Shown here: positions 50,799 through 59,951 of the stretch, in pieces
Layout of the letters: each line of letters opens with the position of its first letter
Position numbering within the stretch: position 1 is the stretch's first letter
Program-made: the position numbers and the translations under genes
From: Ruminococcus sp. XPD3002
GTDB lineage: Bacteria > Bacillota > Clostridia > Oscillospirales > Ruminococcaceae
Length of the DNA: 64,000 bases
Assembly: GCA_900119535.1 (NCBI GenBank)
Contig: FPJT01000006.1
Location: forward strand, 62,001-126,000
Direction: 5' to 3'
The notes under the pieces: model-generated
Databases searched by the model: none
Told to the model about the DNA's origin: nothing
What the model saw: the letters and a program-made list of their open reading frames with translations, nothing else

Positions 50799-52484
50799 TC
50801 AGTCTATATAGTAAGCAGCATTATCAAGCCGCTTTTCAAACTCATCAACAGGGAGAGGCTTATCAAAATAGTAACCCTGTATCGTATCACAGCAATGTGA
50901 TCTCAGCAATTCAAGCTGCTGACGTGTCTCTACTCCCTCCGCAACACACTCGAGTCCCATGTCTCTTGCCATCGCAACAACGTGCTTGAGCATTATCATT
51001 TTCTTGGGATCATAAGGCTCATTAGAATCGGAAAGGAAACTTTTATCTATTTTCATCACATTCCATGGGATATCTTTTATCAGTGTAAGAGACGAATAGC
51101 CAACTCCGAAATCGTCAACTGAAGTGGAAATACCTTGTGATTGAAGTCCTTTTATAAATGTCTTAAGATCCTGGAATTCAAGATCCGAAGTGGTTTCAGT
51201 AAGTTCTATCTCTATGTACTCGTGCGGTATGTTATTTCTTTCGATAATTTCGATAACATGCTTAAGAAGTTCAGGATCGGCAAGATGCCTTCGTGAAAGG
51301 TTCACTGATATCTTGACAGCCTTTCTTCTTTGATCAAGCCATCTTCTGATATCCTTGCAGACTTTTTCAAGAACATAGAAATCAAGTCTGCATATATTCA
51401 TATCTCTTTCAAGAGTTTCGATGAAATCTCCAGGATAGACAATCTTATCACCGCGTTTCCAGCGCGAAAGCGCCTCAGCTCCGACTATTTCAAGTGTAGA
51501 TGTCGAGATCTTAGGCTGATAGTATACAAGGAACTCGTTGTTTTCGAGACCGTTCTGGAAATCAGCTGTTATCTTAAGAGACTTTTCATTATTTTCAAGC
51601 ATTTTCCTGTCAAAAAACGCAATATGTTTGCTCTTCATTGCCTTTGCCTGAACAAGGGCAACGCTGATTCTGTCCATGATCTCTGTAGGAGAATCTGCAG
51701 AAACATCTCCGTTTAATTTGTAAATACCCGCTGATGCAGAGATATTTATGTATTCCCAAGGTTCTTTTCCGTAGACTATGGATGTACCATTGAAAATATC
51801 AATTATCTCGTCAAGCTTTTCCTCTTTAATTATCAGAGCGAAGTTGTCACCGCCGATCCTGCATATAAGCTCGTCCCCTGATATTTTGGATGTTATCAAA
51901 TCAATATACTTTTTCATGGACTCTGTACCATTTACTCTGCCTATCTGCATGTTAACTACGGAAAACCGCCTGAGATTGAAGTATATCGCAGCATAACCGA
52001 GAATTATTTTCCTGTCTATCATTTCGCCCAGATGACGAAGGAAATACTTCAGATTATAGATATTCATATCCGCATCGAAAAATGTCATAGCATGATTCAT
52101 CTCGATAAGCCGAAGTCTTCCGTGGAAAACAAACAGCATCGATGCGAGAAGATTAATCGTCTTTTCCTCATCATTGGACCACTTATAGCTTTCATCGGAC
52201 CTGAAAAAACGATAAAATACAATGTTCCCTATCGGTGTCTTCTTACGCACAACTACAGAAGGTTCATCTACAGATACGTGGCTGTCATAAACTTCAAAAA
52301 CAGCATAGTCCTCTGTGCCTTCCTTTTCGGGTGAATCATAAAAAAGAACATCCGCTTTACCAACACGAAGACTTTCGCATATTTTTTTACACGCTTCATC
52401 TGTTCTTGGTTCACGACTTTCGGAAAGTTTGCTCATGTTTATAAGGAAATCCTCAAAAGCACTGAGAATATCATTTTCATTCAT
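50799..52484 (-). CDS. c-di-GMP phosphodiesterase: degenerate GGDEF plus EAL
   Basis: The 561-residue cytoplasmic protein has an N-terminal sensor-like region (1-130, GAF-like by size only), a GGDEF domain (about 140-295) with the altered site RIGGDNFAL, and an EAL domain (about 310-550). The EAL domain keeps its metal and catalytic residues: EALSRW, KISVNLSRRHL, ELTETTSDLE, VDDFGVGYSSL, KIDKSFL and EGVET. It should hydrolyse cyclic di-GMP, with the GGDEF part probably regulatory. A TTTACA-16-TATAAT promoter (52575-52548) precedes it. The CE2 esterase gene follows 24 nt later, tying second-messenger control to a secreted enzyme. Confidence 0.92.
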   Translation of the reverse strand: MNENDILSAFEDFLINMSKLSESREPRTDEACKKICESLRVGKADVLFYDSPEKEGTEDYAVFEVYDSHVSVDEPSVVVRKKTPIGNIVFYRFFRSDESYKWSNDEEKTINLLASMLFVFHGRLRLIEMNHAMTFFDADMNIYNLKYFLRHLGEMIDRKIILGYAAIYFNLRRFSVVNMQIGRVNGTESMKKYIDLITSKISGDELICRIGGDNFALIIKEEKLDEIIDIFNGTSIVYGKEPWEYINISASAGIYKLNGDVSADSPTEIMDRISVALVQAKAMKSKHIAFFDRKMLENNEKSLKITADFQNGLENNEFLVYYQPKISTSTLEIVGAEALSRWKRGDKIVYPGDFIETLERDMNICRLDFYVLEKVCKDIRRWLDQRRKAVKISVNLSRRHLADPELLKHVIEIIERNNIPHEYIEIELTETTSDLEFQDLKTFIKGLQSQGISTSVDDFGVGYSSLTLIKDIPWNVMKIDKSFLSDSNEPYDPKKMIMLKHVVAMARDMGLECVAEGVETRQQLELLRSHCCDTIQGYYFDKPLPVDEFEKRLDNAAYYID

Positions 52485-52547
52485 GTCAAGATTACCCCTC
52501 TCACAATTAGTAACGGTAAGAGATTACATAAATTGCTCTTAACTAAT

Positions 52548-52575
52548 ATTATATCATATATTGCGATAATGTAAA
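52548..52575 (-). promoter_or_regulatory. Promoter of the EAL/CE2 operon
   Basis: TTTACA (52575-52570), 16-bp spacer, TATAAT (52553-52548). Confidence 0.65.
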
Positions 52576-52648
52576 AGAAAAATTGTTCAATTTTGTATGA
52601 ATAAACAAAGAACAAACACTAACTTTAGTGATAAAAACAGGAAAAAAC

Positions 52649-52677
52649 TTTACTTTTTTTATACTTGATGATATAAT
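52649..52677 (+). promoter_or_regulatory. Promoter of the spermidine-synthase-like gene
   Basis: TTTACT (52649-52654), 17-bp spacer, TATAAT (52672-52677). Confidence 0.7.
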
Positions 52678-52716
52678 TAATGAGAAAAATAAGTAAAAAA
52701 CATTCAGAGGTGCTTT

Positions 52717-54336
52717 ATGAGTAAAAATAATAAATCAAATCCGCCAACCAAAAAAAGAGCAGCAATACTTCAGAATAAATGGTATCTTTATCTGACTGAA
52801 TTTTTCGCAGGCATGTCCGTAATGGCAGTGGAACTCGGTGCGAGCCGCCTTCTTGCACCGTATTTCAGTTCGTCGCAGATAGTCTGGACGATCATAATAG
52901 GTACTATCATGATAGCTATGGCTCTTGGTAATATCTACGGCGGTAAGAGTGCAGACAAGAACCCTGATCCCGATAACCTTTATAAGCGTATTCTCGTTGC
53001 AGCAATCTGGATAGCTGCTATCCCTTTCCTCGGAAAATTCGCCGTTATCGGAGTATCTGCACTGCTTGTTGTAACCGTAAATACTAACTTCCTTATCTGG
53101 GCTGCTTTTATAACCTGTATGGTAGTATTTGTCTATCCCCTATTCCTTCTTGGTACTGTTACACCTTCACTTGTAAAATACACCGTTGATAGTCTCGACG
53201 AAAGCGGAAAAACAGTTGGAACTCTCGGTGCTTTTAACACTATAGGCAGCATCATCGGAACATTCATCCCAACTTTTGTTTCTATACCCACAGTCGGAAC
53301 TTCTGTAACTTTTCTGATATTCGCAGGGATTCTGCTTGCACTTGCTGTTATTTATTTCATTTCCGCACACAGAGGTGCTGTTAAAACAAGTTCGGCAGCT
53401 GCACTTTTCCTTGTATGCTGTCTTGTCGGCAACAAGCTGAATTTTGCTTTCTGGGAAAAAGATCTGGCCTATGAAGGTGAATCGGTTTACAACTATCTTC
53501 AAGTAAAGGATGATGATTATCGGACAGCGCTCTCTACAAATGTGCTCTTCGGAGTACAGTCTGTGTATATGAAATCAGGCGAACTGACCGGTATGTACTA
53601 CGACTATGCAATGGCTGCACCTCTTATGTCAGGAGCCGAAAACTGCGATATGCTTATCCTTGGTATGGGTACAGGCACGTATGCTACTCAGTGCATGAGA
53701 TATTTTGATAATGTAAAAGCTGAGGGCGTGGAAATTGACGACAGGATTACCGATCTTGCAAGAGAGTATTTTGCTCTTCCCGAAAGTGTTAAAGTTACAA
53801 CCTATGACGGACGAGCTTTCCTTAATGTATCATCAAAGCAGTATGATGTTATTATGGTAGACGCTTATCAGGATATAACTATCCCTTTTCAGATGTCCTC
53901 TAAGGAATTCTTTGAACTTGTAAAGGCTCATCTAAAACCCAATGGAGTTATGGTCGTAAATATGAATATGCGTTCAAAGAAGTCCGACGGAATCAATTCC
54001 TATCTCTCTGACACTATAGCTTCCTGCTTTGACAACGTGTACACCGTAGATGTTCCGAATTCAACTAACAGAGAGCTTTTTGCATCCTGTTCAGATGACA
54101 TGATCTCCAATTTCACACAGGGAGCTGCTGAAACGGAGAACTCCGAACTCTATGAGCTTATGAGCAAAGTGAACGACTCACTCGTGCCGTATAAAGGCGG
54201 TGATCTCATCCTTACAGACGACAAAGCTCCTGTTGAACTTCTTGGCATGAGCGTTATAGATGACCTTATACAGGATGAACTCGTCTACTACAGAGAACGT
54301 TTCAAGGAGGAGGGCATCCAAGGAGTCATAGGTTGA
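52717..54336 (+). CDS. Membrane-fused spermidine-synthase-like protein
   Basis: The 539-residue protein has about seven N-terminal hydrophobic segments (about 20-240) fused to a Rossmann-fold polyamine aminopropyltransferase-like domain (about 260-500): LILGMGTGTYATQCMRYF, GVEIDDRI, TYDGRAFL, DVIMVDAYQ. Such fusions are often annotated as fused MFS/spermidine synthase. Whether it makes spermidine is unclear: no adenosylmethionine decarboxylase gene is seen nearby, and many fused members have unknown methyltransferase or aminopropyltransferase activity. It is a single-gene unit. Confidence 0.88.
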   Translation: MSKNNKSNPPTKKRAAILQNKWYLYLTEFFAGMSVMAVELGASRLLAPYFSSSQIVWTIIIGTIMIAMALGNIYGGKSADKNPDPDNLYKRILVAAIWIAAIPFLGKFAVIGVSALLVVTVNTNFLIWAAFITCMVVFVYPLFLLGTVTPSLVKYTVDSLDESGKTVGTLGAFNTIGSIIGTFIPTFVSIPTVGTSVTFLIFAGILLALAVIYFISAHRGAVKTSSAAALFLVCCLVGNKLNFAFWEKDLAYEGESVYNYLQVKDDDYRTALSTNVLFGVQSVYMKSGELTGMYYDYAMAAPLMSGAENCDMLILGMGTGTYATQCMRYFDNVKAEGVEIDDRITDLAREYFALPESVKVTTYDGRAFLNVSSKQYDVIMVDAYQDITIPFQMSSKEFFELVKAHLKPNGVMVVNMNMRSKKSDGINSYLSDTIASCFDNVYTVDVPNSTNRELFASCSDDMISNFTQGAAETENSELYELMSKVNDSLVPYKGGDLILTDDKAPVELLGMSVIDDLIQDELVYYRERFKEEGIQGVIG

Positions 54337-54402
54337 CACTGTCTGTAAATCTGACTGTGACCACTTTTTTCCTCAAAACCCTGTGTTTTGTAGGGAATAG
54401 TA

Positions 54403-54431
54403 TTGATTTTGATATAAATTCATGTTATAAT
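54403..54431 (+). promoter_or_regulatory. Promoter of the second cysK-like gene
   Basis: TTGATT (54403-54408), 17-bp spacer, TATAAT (54426-54431). No leader peptide like that of the first cysK is seen. Confidence 0.7.
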
Positions 54432-54478
54432 AAAAATGTTGGTCTTAAACGAAATAAAATGAAACGGAGACGTATGTA

Positions 54479-55405
54479 ATGATCTATAATAACATTCTCG
54501 AAGCTATGGGACATACCCCTATCATAAAACTCAATCGAATGAATAAGCCCGGTAATGCGGATATTCTTGTTAAATTCGAGGGACTTAATGTAGGCGGCTC
54601 GATCAAAACAAGAACTGCTTACAATATGATAAAGCATGCTGAAAAAGAAGGCAAAATCAAAGATGATACCATAATCGTAGAGCCTACAAGCGGAAATCAG
54701 GGTATCGGTCTTGCACTTGTAGGTGCAGTTAGAGGTTATAAGACAATAATCATTATGCCTGACTCGGTGAGTGAGGAAAGAAGAAAGCTCGTACAGCATT
54801 ACGGTGCAGAAGTCATTCTCATCCATGATGACGGCGATATCGGAGAATGCATCCAGAAATGCCTTGATACTGCCCTTGAAATGGCCGCAAACGATGAAAG
54901 AGTGTTCGTTCCTCAGCAGTTCGAGAACGTAAACAACACCCGTGCACATAAATACTATACTGCACTCGAGATCCTTGAACAGACTGCCTGCAAAATAGAC
55001 GGTTTCTGCTCAGGTATCGGTACAGGCGGAACTATTACAGGTATTGGTGAAACTCTCAGGTCACAGAACCCCGAAATGGAAATATGGGCTGTTGAACCTG
55101 AACACGCTGCGATACTCGCAGGCGGTACTATAGGTACTCACCTTCAGATGGGTATTGGTGACGGAATCATCCCTTCTATTCTCAACCGCGAAATATACAA
55201 TCATATCCACATTGTTACTGATGAAGATGCAATCAGAACAGCCAAAGAACTTGCAGAGCTTGAAGGTATAATGTGCGGAATATCAAGCGGTACAAATGTT
55301 GCGGCTGCTCTTAAAATGGCAGAAAAGCTCGGCGAAGGCAAAACAGTTGTAACAATTCTCCCGGATACAGCTGAGAGATATTTCTCGACTCCTCTGTTCG
55401 ACTGA
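54479..55405 (+). CDS. CysK-family PLP enzyme with variant substrate loop
   Basis: The 308-residue fold-type II PLP enzyme is paralogous to the cysK product of this window. The PLP lysine is in NVGGSIKTRTA (about residue 42) and the phosphate loop is GTGGTITG. Two usual motifs differ: NPAGSVKDR is NVGGSIKTR, and the substrate loop TSGNTG is TSGNQG. It is probably an O-acetylserine sulfhydrylase or a related beta-replacement enzyme, possibly with another acceptor or donor. It lies 33 nt upstream of an SNF-type symporter gene with no clear terminator between, so the two may be co-transcribed. Confidence 0.88.
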   Translation: MIYNNILEAMGHTPIIKLNRMNKPGNADILVKFEGLNVGGSIKTRTAYNMIKHAEKEGKIKDDTIIVEPTSGNQGIGLALVGAVRGYKTIIIMPDSVSEERRKLVQHYGAEVILIHDDGDIGECIQKCLDTALEMAANDERVFVPQQFENVNNTRAHKYYTALEILEQTACKIDGFCSGIGTGGTITGIGETLRSQNPEMEIWAVEPEHAAILAGGTIGTHLQMGIGDGIIPSILNREIYNHIHIVTDEDAIRTAKELAELEGIMCGISSGTNVAAALKMAEKLGEGKTVVTILPDTAERYFSTPLFD

Positions 55406-55438
55406 AGACATTCATAACTGACGAAAGGAAGATTTGAT

Positions 55439-56842
55439 ATGAGTAGTGACACTAAAACAGAAAACAGCAGAGGAGGATTCGGTTCAAAGATCGGTTTCAT
55501 ACTTGCAGCCGCAGGATCTGCTGTCGGACTCGGAAATATATGGCGATTCCCCTATCTTGCTGCCAGATACGGCGGAGGTATCTTCCTCCTTATCTACCTT
55601 ATACTTGCCATTACATTTGGTTTTACAATGATGCTTACTGAGATAGCCCTCGGACGTAAAACAGGTAAAAGTGTTCTTGGCGCATACAAGGAAGCGGACA
55701 AGCGTTTTGCTCCGCTTGGCTGGCTTGCTGCCGCAGTTCCTGCGATAATCCTTCCATACTACTGCGTTATAGGCGGATGGGTGCTTAAATACATGTGCAT
55801 GTTCATTACAGGTAACGGCGGAGATGCAGCAAATTCGCAGTTTGCTGCTGGTTCAGGATCATCTCTCACATTTTTTGAGCATTACATAAGCCTACTGGGA
55901 CAACCTACGCTTTTCTTTGTACTGTATGTCCTTATAGGTTCTGTTGCTGTTCTTCTCGGTGTTGAAAAGGGAATAGAAAAAGTCAGCAAGATCCTTATGC
56001 CTGTACTTCTGGTACTTATCATCATCATAGCAGGTTATACACTCACTATGGACGGTGCTATGGACGGTCTTAAATACTATGTTCTTCCTGATTTCACTGA
56101 TTTTACTGTTACTAAACTCCTTAAAACGATCGCTGCCGCAGTCGGACAACTATTCTACTCAATGTCACTTGCTATGGGAATCATGGTAACTTACGGTTCT
56201 TATATGCGTAAATCAGATTCACTTGAAGGTTCTGTAAGACAGATAGAAGTATTCGATACAGCTGTTGCCTTCCTTGCAGGAATGGTCATTGTTCCTTCTG
56301 TGTTCGTTTTCTCAAAAGGAGATCCTGCTGCACTTAATGCCGGTCCCGGACTCATGTTTATAACTCTTCCTAAGGTATTTGACAGTATGCCCGGTGGTCA
56401 GATCATAGGTGCTGCATTTTTCCTTCTTGTTTCACTTGCTGCTCTTACTTCATCCATTTCACTTATGGAAACAGTTGTTGCAGCAGTTATGGAAAAAACA
56501 AAGATGAGTCGTTCGGTAAGCTGCTTTGCTGTTATCGCTTTCACGATTATCGTTGGAATGCTTTCTGTAATGGGCTACAGCGTATGGTCAGATTTTGAAC
56601 TCATGGGTATGCAGATACTTGATTTCTTCGACTTTATCTCCAATAACATCTTCATGCCGATACTCGCCTTCTTTACTTGTATTCTCTTCGGCTATGTTAT
56701 AAAGACAAAATACGTTGAGGACGAAGTAAAAGTTAATGGTGACAAGTTCCGTTCGGTTCACCTCTACCGCATAATGATAAAAGTATTCTGTCCGATATGT
56801 ATGATAATCATACTGCTCACGCCATTCGTTACAGATATCTGA
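55439..56842 (+). CDS. Sodium-dependent SNF-family (NSS) transporter
   Basis: The 467-residue protein has about eleven membrane helices. The NSS signature GSAVGLGNIWRFPYLAARYGG in helix 1 (seen from about residue 25) forms the sodium and substrate site. Bacterial members import amino acids with sodium. Because it follows a cysteine-synthase-like gene, an amino acid such as serine, cysteine or tryptophan is possible, but specificity is not visible. GAAAGGAAG precedes the ATG. A bidirectional terminator lies beyond. Confidence 0.94.
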   Translation: MSSDTKTENSRGGFGSKIGFILAAAGSAVGLGNIWRFPYLAARYGGGIFLLIYLILAITFGFTMMLTEIALGRKTGKSVLGAYKEADKRFAPLGWLAAAVPAIILPYYCVIGGWVLKYMCMFITGNGGDAANSQFAAGSGSSLTFFEHYISLLGQPTLFFVLYVLIGSVAVLLGVEKGIEKVSKILMPVLLVLIIIIAGYTLTMDGAMDGLKYYVLPDFTDFTVTKLLKTIAAAVGQLFYSMSLAMGIMVTYGSYMRKSDSLEGSVRQIEVFDTAVAFLAGMVIVPSVFVFSKGDPAALNAGPGLMFITLPKVFDSMPGGQIIGAAFFLLVSLAALTSSISLMETVVAAVMEKTKMSRSVSCFAVIAFTIIVGMLSVMGYSVWSDFELMGMQILDFFDFISNNIFMPILAFFTCILFGYVIKTKYVEDEVKVNGDKFRSVHLYRIMIKVFCPICMIIILLTPFVTDI

Positions 56843-56851
56843 TATAAAGCG

Positions 56852-56882
56852 AAAGAGCCTCTTTAAAAGAGGCTCTTTTTTA
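56852..56882. terminator. Bidirectional terminator between the transporter gene and gltX
   Basis: An 11-bp stem, AAAGAGCCTCT at 56852-56862 with AGAGGCTCTTT at 56868-56878, flanked by T on the plus strand and A-rich DNA on the other side. Confidence 0.88.
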
Positions 56883-56890
56883 TGCATTTT

Positions 56891-58342
56891 TTACTGAAGT
56901 TCATTTATAGCTTGCTCTATTCTGGAAACTGTTTCGTCCTTGCCGAATACTTCCATAAGCTCTGTAGCACCGCCAGGAGTTATTCCCTGACGCGCGATAG
57001 CAACTCGTACAGCCCACATTACTGCGCCTGCCTTAAGTTCCTTTTCAGCTGAATAATCCTTAAGAAGTGCAAATAACGTATCGTTGTTCCAGTCTGACAC
57101 TTCCCTGAGCTTAGGCAGACAATCTTCAAGTATACCCTTGCAAAGTTCGGGAGTGGTCTTGTTCTTCTTGTTTGTATATAGATCATCAGTCATTTCAAGG
57201 CGTGATGTAACAAACCTTACCTGATCCTTTATCTCACTGAATGATGAAATACGTGTATGGAGGAGCTCACCAAGCTTCCTTGTATTGATGTAGTCTTCGC
57301 ATAACTCGTTAAGGATAGGAAGCGCCTTCTCGTTATACTCGTCATCAGGAAGCTTCTTTATGTACTCGGAATTGAACCACTTCAGCTTCTCGTAATCAAA
57401 AACAGCAGGAGATTTGCTAAGTCCTTCTATAGAGAAGTTTGCTTTTAATTCATCCATTGTGAAGAACTCCTGATTTGTATCCTTTGGGCACCAGCCGAGA
57501 AGTGCAATGTAGTTCACGATAGCTTCGGGAAGATAACCGTCATTTACAAGATCCTGGAAGCTAACTGCGCCGTGGCGCTTTGAAAGCTTGGAAACATTTC
57601 CGTCCTCATCCTTACCCATGAGAAGCGGTAGATGTACATAATTCGGACGTTCCCAGCCGAACGCATCATAAAGAAGACAGTATTTCGGTGTGGATGTAAG
57701 ATACTCATTTCCGCGTACTACATGAGTTACGCCCATAAGATGATCGTCCACAACATGACAGAAATTGTATGTCGGATATCCGTCAGCCTTAATCATGATC
57801 TGATCTCTAAGCTCAGAGTTATCCATAACTACTTCACCATATACAAGGTCTACATATGAAGTTGTTCCCTCATCAGGCATCCTCTGACGGATAACATAAG
57901 GCTTTCCCTCAGAAAGATTCTTCTCTATCTCCTCTGCGGAAAGATCACGGCAGTGTCCGTCGTATCCGCCTATTCCCTTGTCATCCTTAAGGGATTCAAG
58001 CCTTTCCGGAGTACAGAAGCAGTAATAAGCGTGACCGCTCTTTACAAGCTGCTCAGCGTATTCCTTGTAAATAGGAAGTCTCTCGCTCTGTATATAAGGA
58101 CCATTTTCCCCGCCTACTCCGGGACCTTCATCGTAATCGATACCTGTCATTTCAAGTGTCTTGATTATAACATCTGTAGCTCCTTCAACAAGGCGTTCCT
58201 GATCGGTGTCCTCTATTCTCAGGATGAATTTTCCTCCCTGAGACTTGGAAAGAAGGTAAGAATAAAGTGCAGTCCTCAGATTTCCGATGTGCATATAGCC
58301 TGTCGGTGAGGGGGCAAAACGTGTTTTTATTGTATTTGACAT
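56891..58342 (-). CDS. gltX: Glutamyl-tRNA synthetase
   Basis: The 483-residue class I synthetase charges tRNA-Glu. It shows the HIGH-type motif in PSPTGYMHIGNLRTALYS (about 10-27), the GluRS signature FILRIEDTDQER and the KMSKS-type loop KLSKRHGA (about 247-254). The C-terminal anticodon-binding domain is complete. Length is typical. Whether it also charges tRNA-Gln (non-discriminating form) cannot be judged from the sequence. GAAAGGATG stands before the ATG. Confidence 0.97.
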   Translation of the reverse strand: MSNTIKTRFAPSPTGYMHIGNLRTALYSYLLSKSQGGKFILRIEDTDQERLVEGATDVIIKTLEMTGIDYDEGPGVGGENGPYIQSERLPIYKEYAEQLVKSGHAYYCFCTPERLESLKDDKGIGGYDGHCRDLSAEEIEKNLSEGKPYVIRQRMPDEGTTSYVDLVYGEVVMDNSELRDQIMIKADGYPTYNFCHVVDDHLMGVTHVVRGNEYLTSTPKYCLLYDAFGWERPNYVHLPLLMGKDEDGNVSKLSKRHGAVSFQDLVNDGYLPEAIVNYIALLGWCPKDTNQEFFTMDELKANFSIEGLSKSPAVFDYEKLKWFNSEYIKKLPDDEYNEKALPILNELCEDYINTRKLGELLHTRISSFSEIKDQVRFVTSRLEMTDDLYTNKKNKTTPELCKGILEDCLPKLREVSDWNNDTLFALLKDYSAEKELKAGAVMWAVRVAIARQGITPGGATELMEVFGKDETVSRIEQAINELQ

Positions 58343-58483
58343 GTTAGCATCCTTTCATAATGTGTTTTGGTACAACTTAGATTATATCACAAACCGCAGA
58401 GTATTTCAAGTCATAATCGTCCATAATCTAAAAATAAGTGTACAATGTCAATATATTTATTTTATATTTTGCCGCTCTCCCCC

Positions 58484-58512
58484 TTTACCTTTTAGAAAAA
58501 ATATGGTACAAT
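58484..58512 (+). promoter_or_regulatory. Promoter of the metallophosphoesterase gene
   Basis: TTTACC (58484-58489), 17-bp spacer, TACAAT (58507-58512). Confidence 0.6.
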
Positions 58513-58544
58513 ATTATACAGAAAGAAAACGGAGGTAACAAAAC

Positions 58545-59207
58545 ATGATCTATGCAACCGGTGATACACACGGCGACTACAGCCGATTCAAAGATCCTCA
58601 GATAAAAAAACTCGGACGAGGCGACACACTGATAGTATGCGGTGATTTCGGTTTCTTCTGGGATGGTTCAAAAAAAGAAGAACAGGTACTGAAAAAACTG
58701 CGCAGCAAGGATTTTACCATAGCTTTCGTTGACGGATGCCATGAAAACTTTGATATACTTGAAAAATTCCCCGAGTCCACATGGAACGGCGGAATGGCAA
58801 GAGTTATCGCTCCGAATATAGTCCACCTTATGCGAGGACAGATATACACTATCGAAAACAAGAAGATATTTACTTTCGGCGGCGGACACAGTCAGGATAT
58901 TGATTTCCGCCGTAATCAGGACTGGTGGGAACGTGAACAGCCTACCCATGAAGAGATAAAGGAAGCAATGCTCAATCTCGAAAAGCACAACAACACTGTT
59001 GACTACATCATCACCCATGAGCCGCCTGCATCACTTAAGGACTGTCTCGGAGTTGATGTTTTTCAGCGACTGGAAGTACACGCTTTCTTCGAGGATATTA
59101 TCAAGACCTGCAAGTACGAAAAATGGTTTTTCGGCAAATGCCACATCGATAAACATATACCTATCAAGTTTTATGCGCTCTTCAATAATGTAACTCCGCT
59201 CAAATAA
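58545..59207 (+). CDS. Calcineurin-like metallophosphoesterase
   Basis: The 220-residue protein has the metal-binding motifs GDTHGD (residues 6-11), VCGDFGF (about 31-37), DGCHENF (about 64-70, GNHE type with C in place of N), ITHEPP and FGKCHID (GHTH type with changes). It should hydrolyse a phosphate ester in the cytoplasm using two metal ions; the substrate is unknown. Two motifs have cysteine where asparagine or histidine is usual (DGCHEN and GKCHID). GGAGG precedes the ATG. It may be read together with the TspO gene 59 nt downstream. Confidence 0.88.
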   Translation: MIYATGDTHGDYSRFKDPQIKKLGRGDTLIVCGDFGFFWDGSKKEEQVLKKLRSKDFTIAFVDGCHENFDILEKFPESTWNGGMARVIAPNIVHLMRGQIYTIENKKIFTFGGGHSQDIDFRRNQDWWEREQPTHEEIKEAMLNLEKHNNTVDYIITHEPPASLKDCLGVDVFQRLEVHAFFEDIIKTCKYEKWFFGKCHIDKHIPIKFYALFNNVTPLK

Positions 59208-59266
59208 TATACAAGTATATTTCATCCTTTTCCTGCATATTCTATATCAGGAAATGAGGTGAGATA

Positions 59267-59746
59267 ATGAAAAAAGTAAAGTGGAGCGACCTGATAATTT
59301 TTATCGTTTCTGCCGAACTGGTGGGAGTTGTATCCGCACTTCTGTCAAGAGGATACTCCGATTTTTTCGACAGTCTTACAAAGCCGCCCCTTTCCCCTCC
59401 TGCTGCACTGTTCCCGATAGTATGGGCGGTGCTGTACGCGCTTATGGGTTGGTCGGCTTATCTTATATACAGTAACGAACACGATCCAAATCGTTCAAAA
59501 GCTCTGATAGTCTATGCAGTACAGCTTGCGGTAAATTTTTCCTGGAGCATCATATTTTTCAGGTTTCAGAATCTTGGCGCAGCAGCATTCACAGCAGTTC
59601 TGCTGAGTATTCTCGTAGCGCTTATGGTGATCGTATTCAGGAAGGTCAACCGTAAAGCTGCACTTCTGAACATTCCCTATCTGTTGTGGAGTCTGTTTGC
59701 ATCGTATCTTGCGATCGCAAATTTTATCCTCAATACGCAGAAATAA
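59267..59746 (+). CDS. TspO/MBR-family membrane protein
   Basis: The 159-residue protein has five membrane helices and the TspO motifs (LTKPPLSPPAALFPIVWAVL, about residues 37-56; later NFSWSIIFF). TspO proteins bind porphyrins and act in tetrapyrrole or stress signalling in the membrane. Tryptophan residues of the binding pocket are present. AATGAGGTGAG precedes the ATG. No heme gene lies nearby, and the role here is not evident. Confidence 0.93.
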   Translation: MKKVKWSDLIIFIVSAELVGVVSALLSRGYSDFFDSLTKPPLSPPAALFPIVWAVLYALMGWSAYLIYSNEHDPNRSKALIVYAVQLAVNFSWSIIFFRFQNLGAAAFTAVLLSILVALMVIVFRKVNRKAALLNIPYLLWSLFASYLAIANFILNTQK

Positions 59747-59775
59747 AAGGAAATTATTTTCCCAGCATTTATTCA

Positions 59776-59827
59776 TTGATTTAACTCAGATACTCTGGTA
59801 TAATGTAATTGTCCCCGAAAGGACAAT
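59776..59827 (+). promoter_or_regulatory. Promoter and 5' hairpin of the cysteine-rich micropeptide
   Basis: TTGATT (59776-59781), 17-bp spacer, TATAAT (59799-59804); predicted start near 59811. A 7-bp hairpin (ATTGTCC 59808-59814 with GGACAAT 59821-59827) sits at the very 5' end. Confidence 0.72.
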
Positions 59828-59848
59828 ACTTATCAGGAGGTAAAGAAT

Positions 59849-59917
59849 ATGTGCTTCAATAATTTGTTAAAGCTCTTCAGCTGCTTCTTCGGAAACTGCT
59901 GCGGCGGATGCAGATAA
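59849..59917 (+). CDS. 22-residue cysteine-rich peptide
   Basis: This short frame encodes 22 residues beginning MCFNNLLKLF and ending GNCCGGCR, with five cysteines (positions 2, 12, 17, 18, 21). A consensus AGGAGG lies 8 nt upstream (59835-59840). The gene has a complete promoter, a 5' hairpin and a strong terminator, giving an mRNA of about 140 nt. The cysteine spacing could bind metal or form disulfides; the N-terminal half is amphipathic and hydrophobic. I do not recognise a family. The frame is too short for standard gene callers, but the transcription and translation signals are unusually complete. The same RNA might also act as a small RNA. Confidence 0.62.
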   Translation: MCFNNLLKLFSCFFGNCCGGCR

Positions 59918-59922
59918 CAGAA

Positions 59923-59951
59923 AAATCTCCCCTTATCGGGGAGATTTTTTT
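59923..59951. terminator. Terminator after the micropeptide and the rnf-linked gene
   Basis: A 10-bp stem, AAATCTCCCC at 59923-59932 with GGGGAGATTT at 59938-59947, then T on the plus strand; the minus strand also has TTTTTCTG. Confidence 0.9.
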
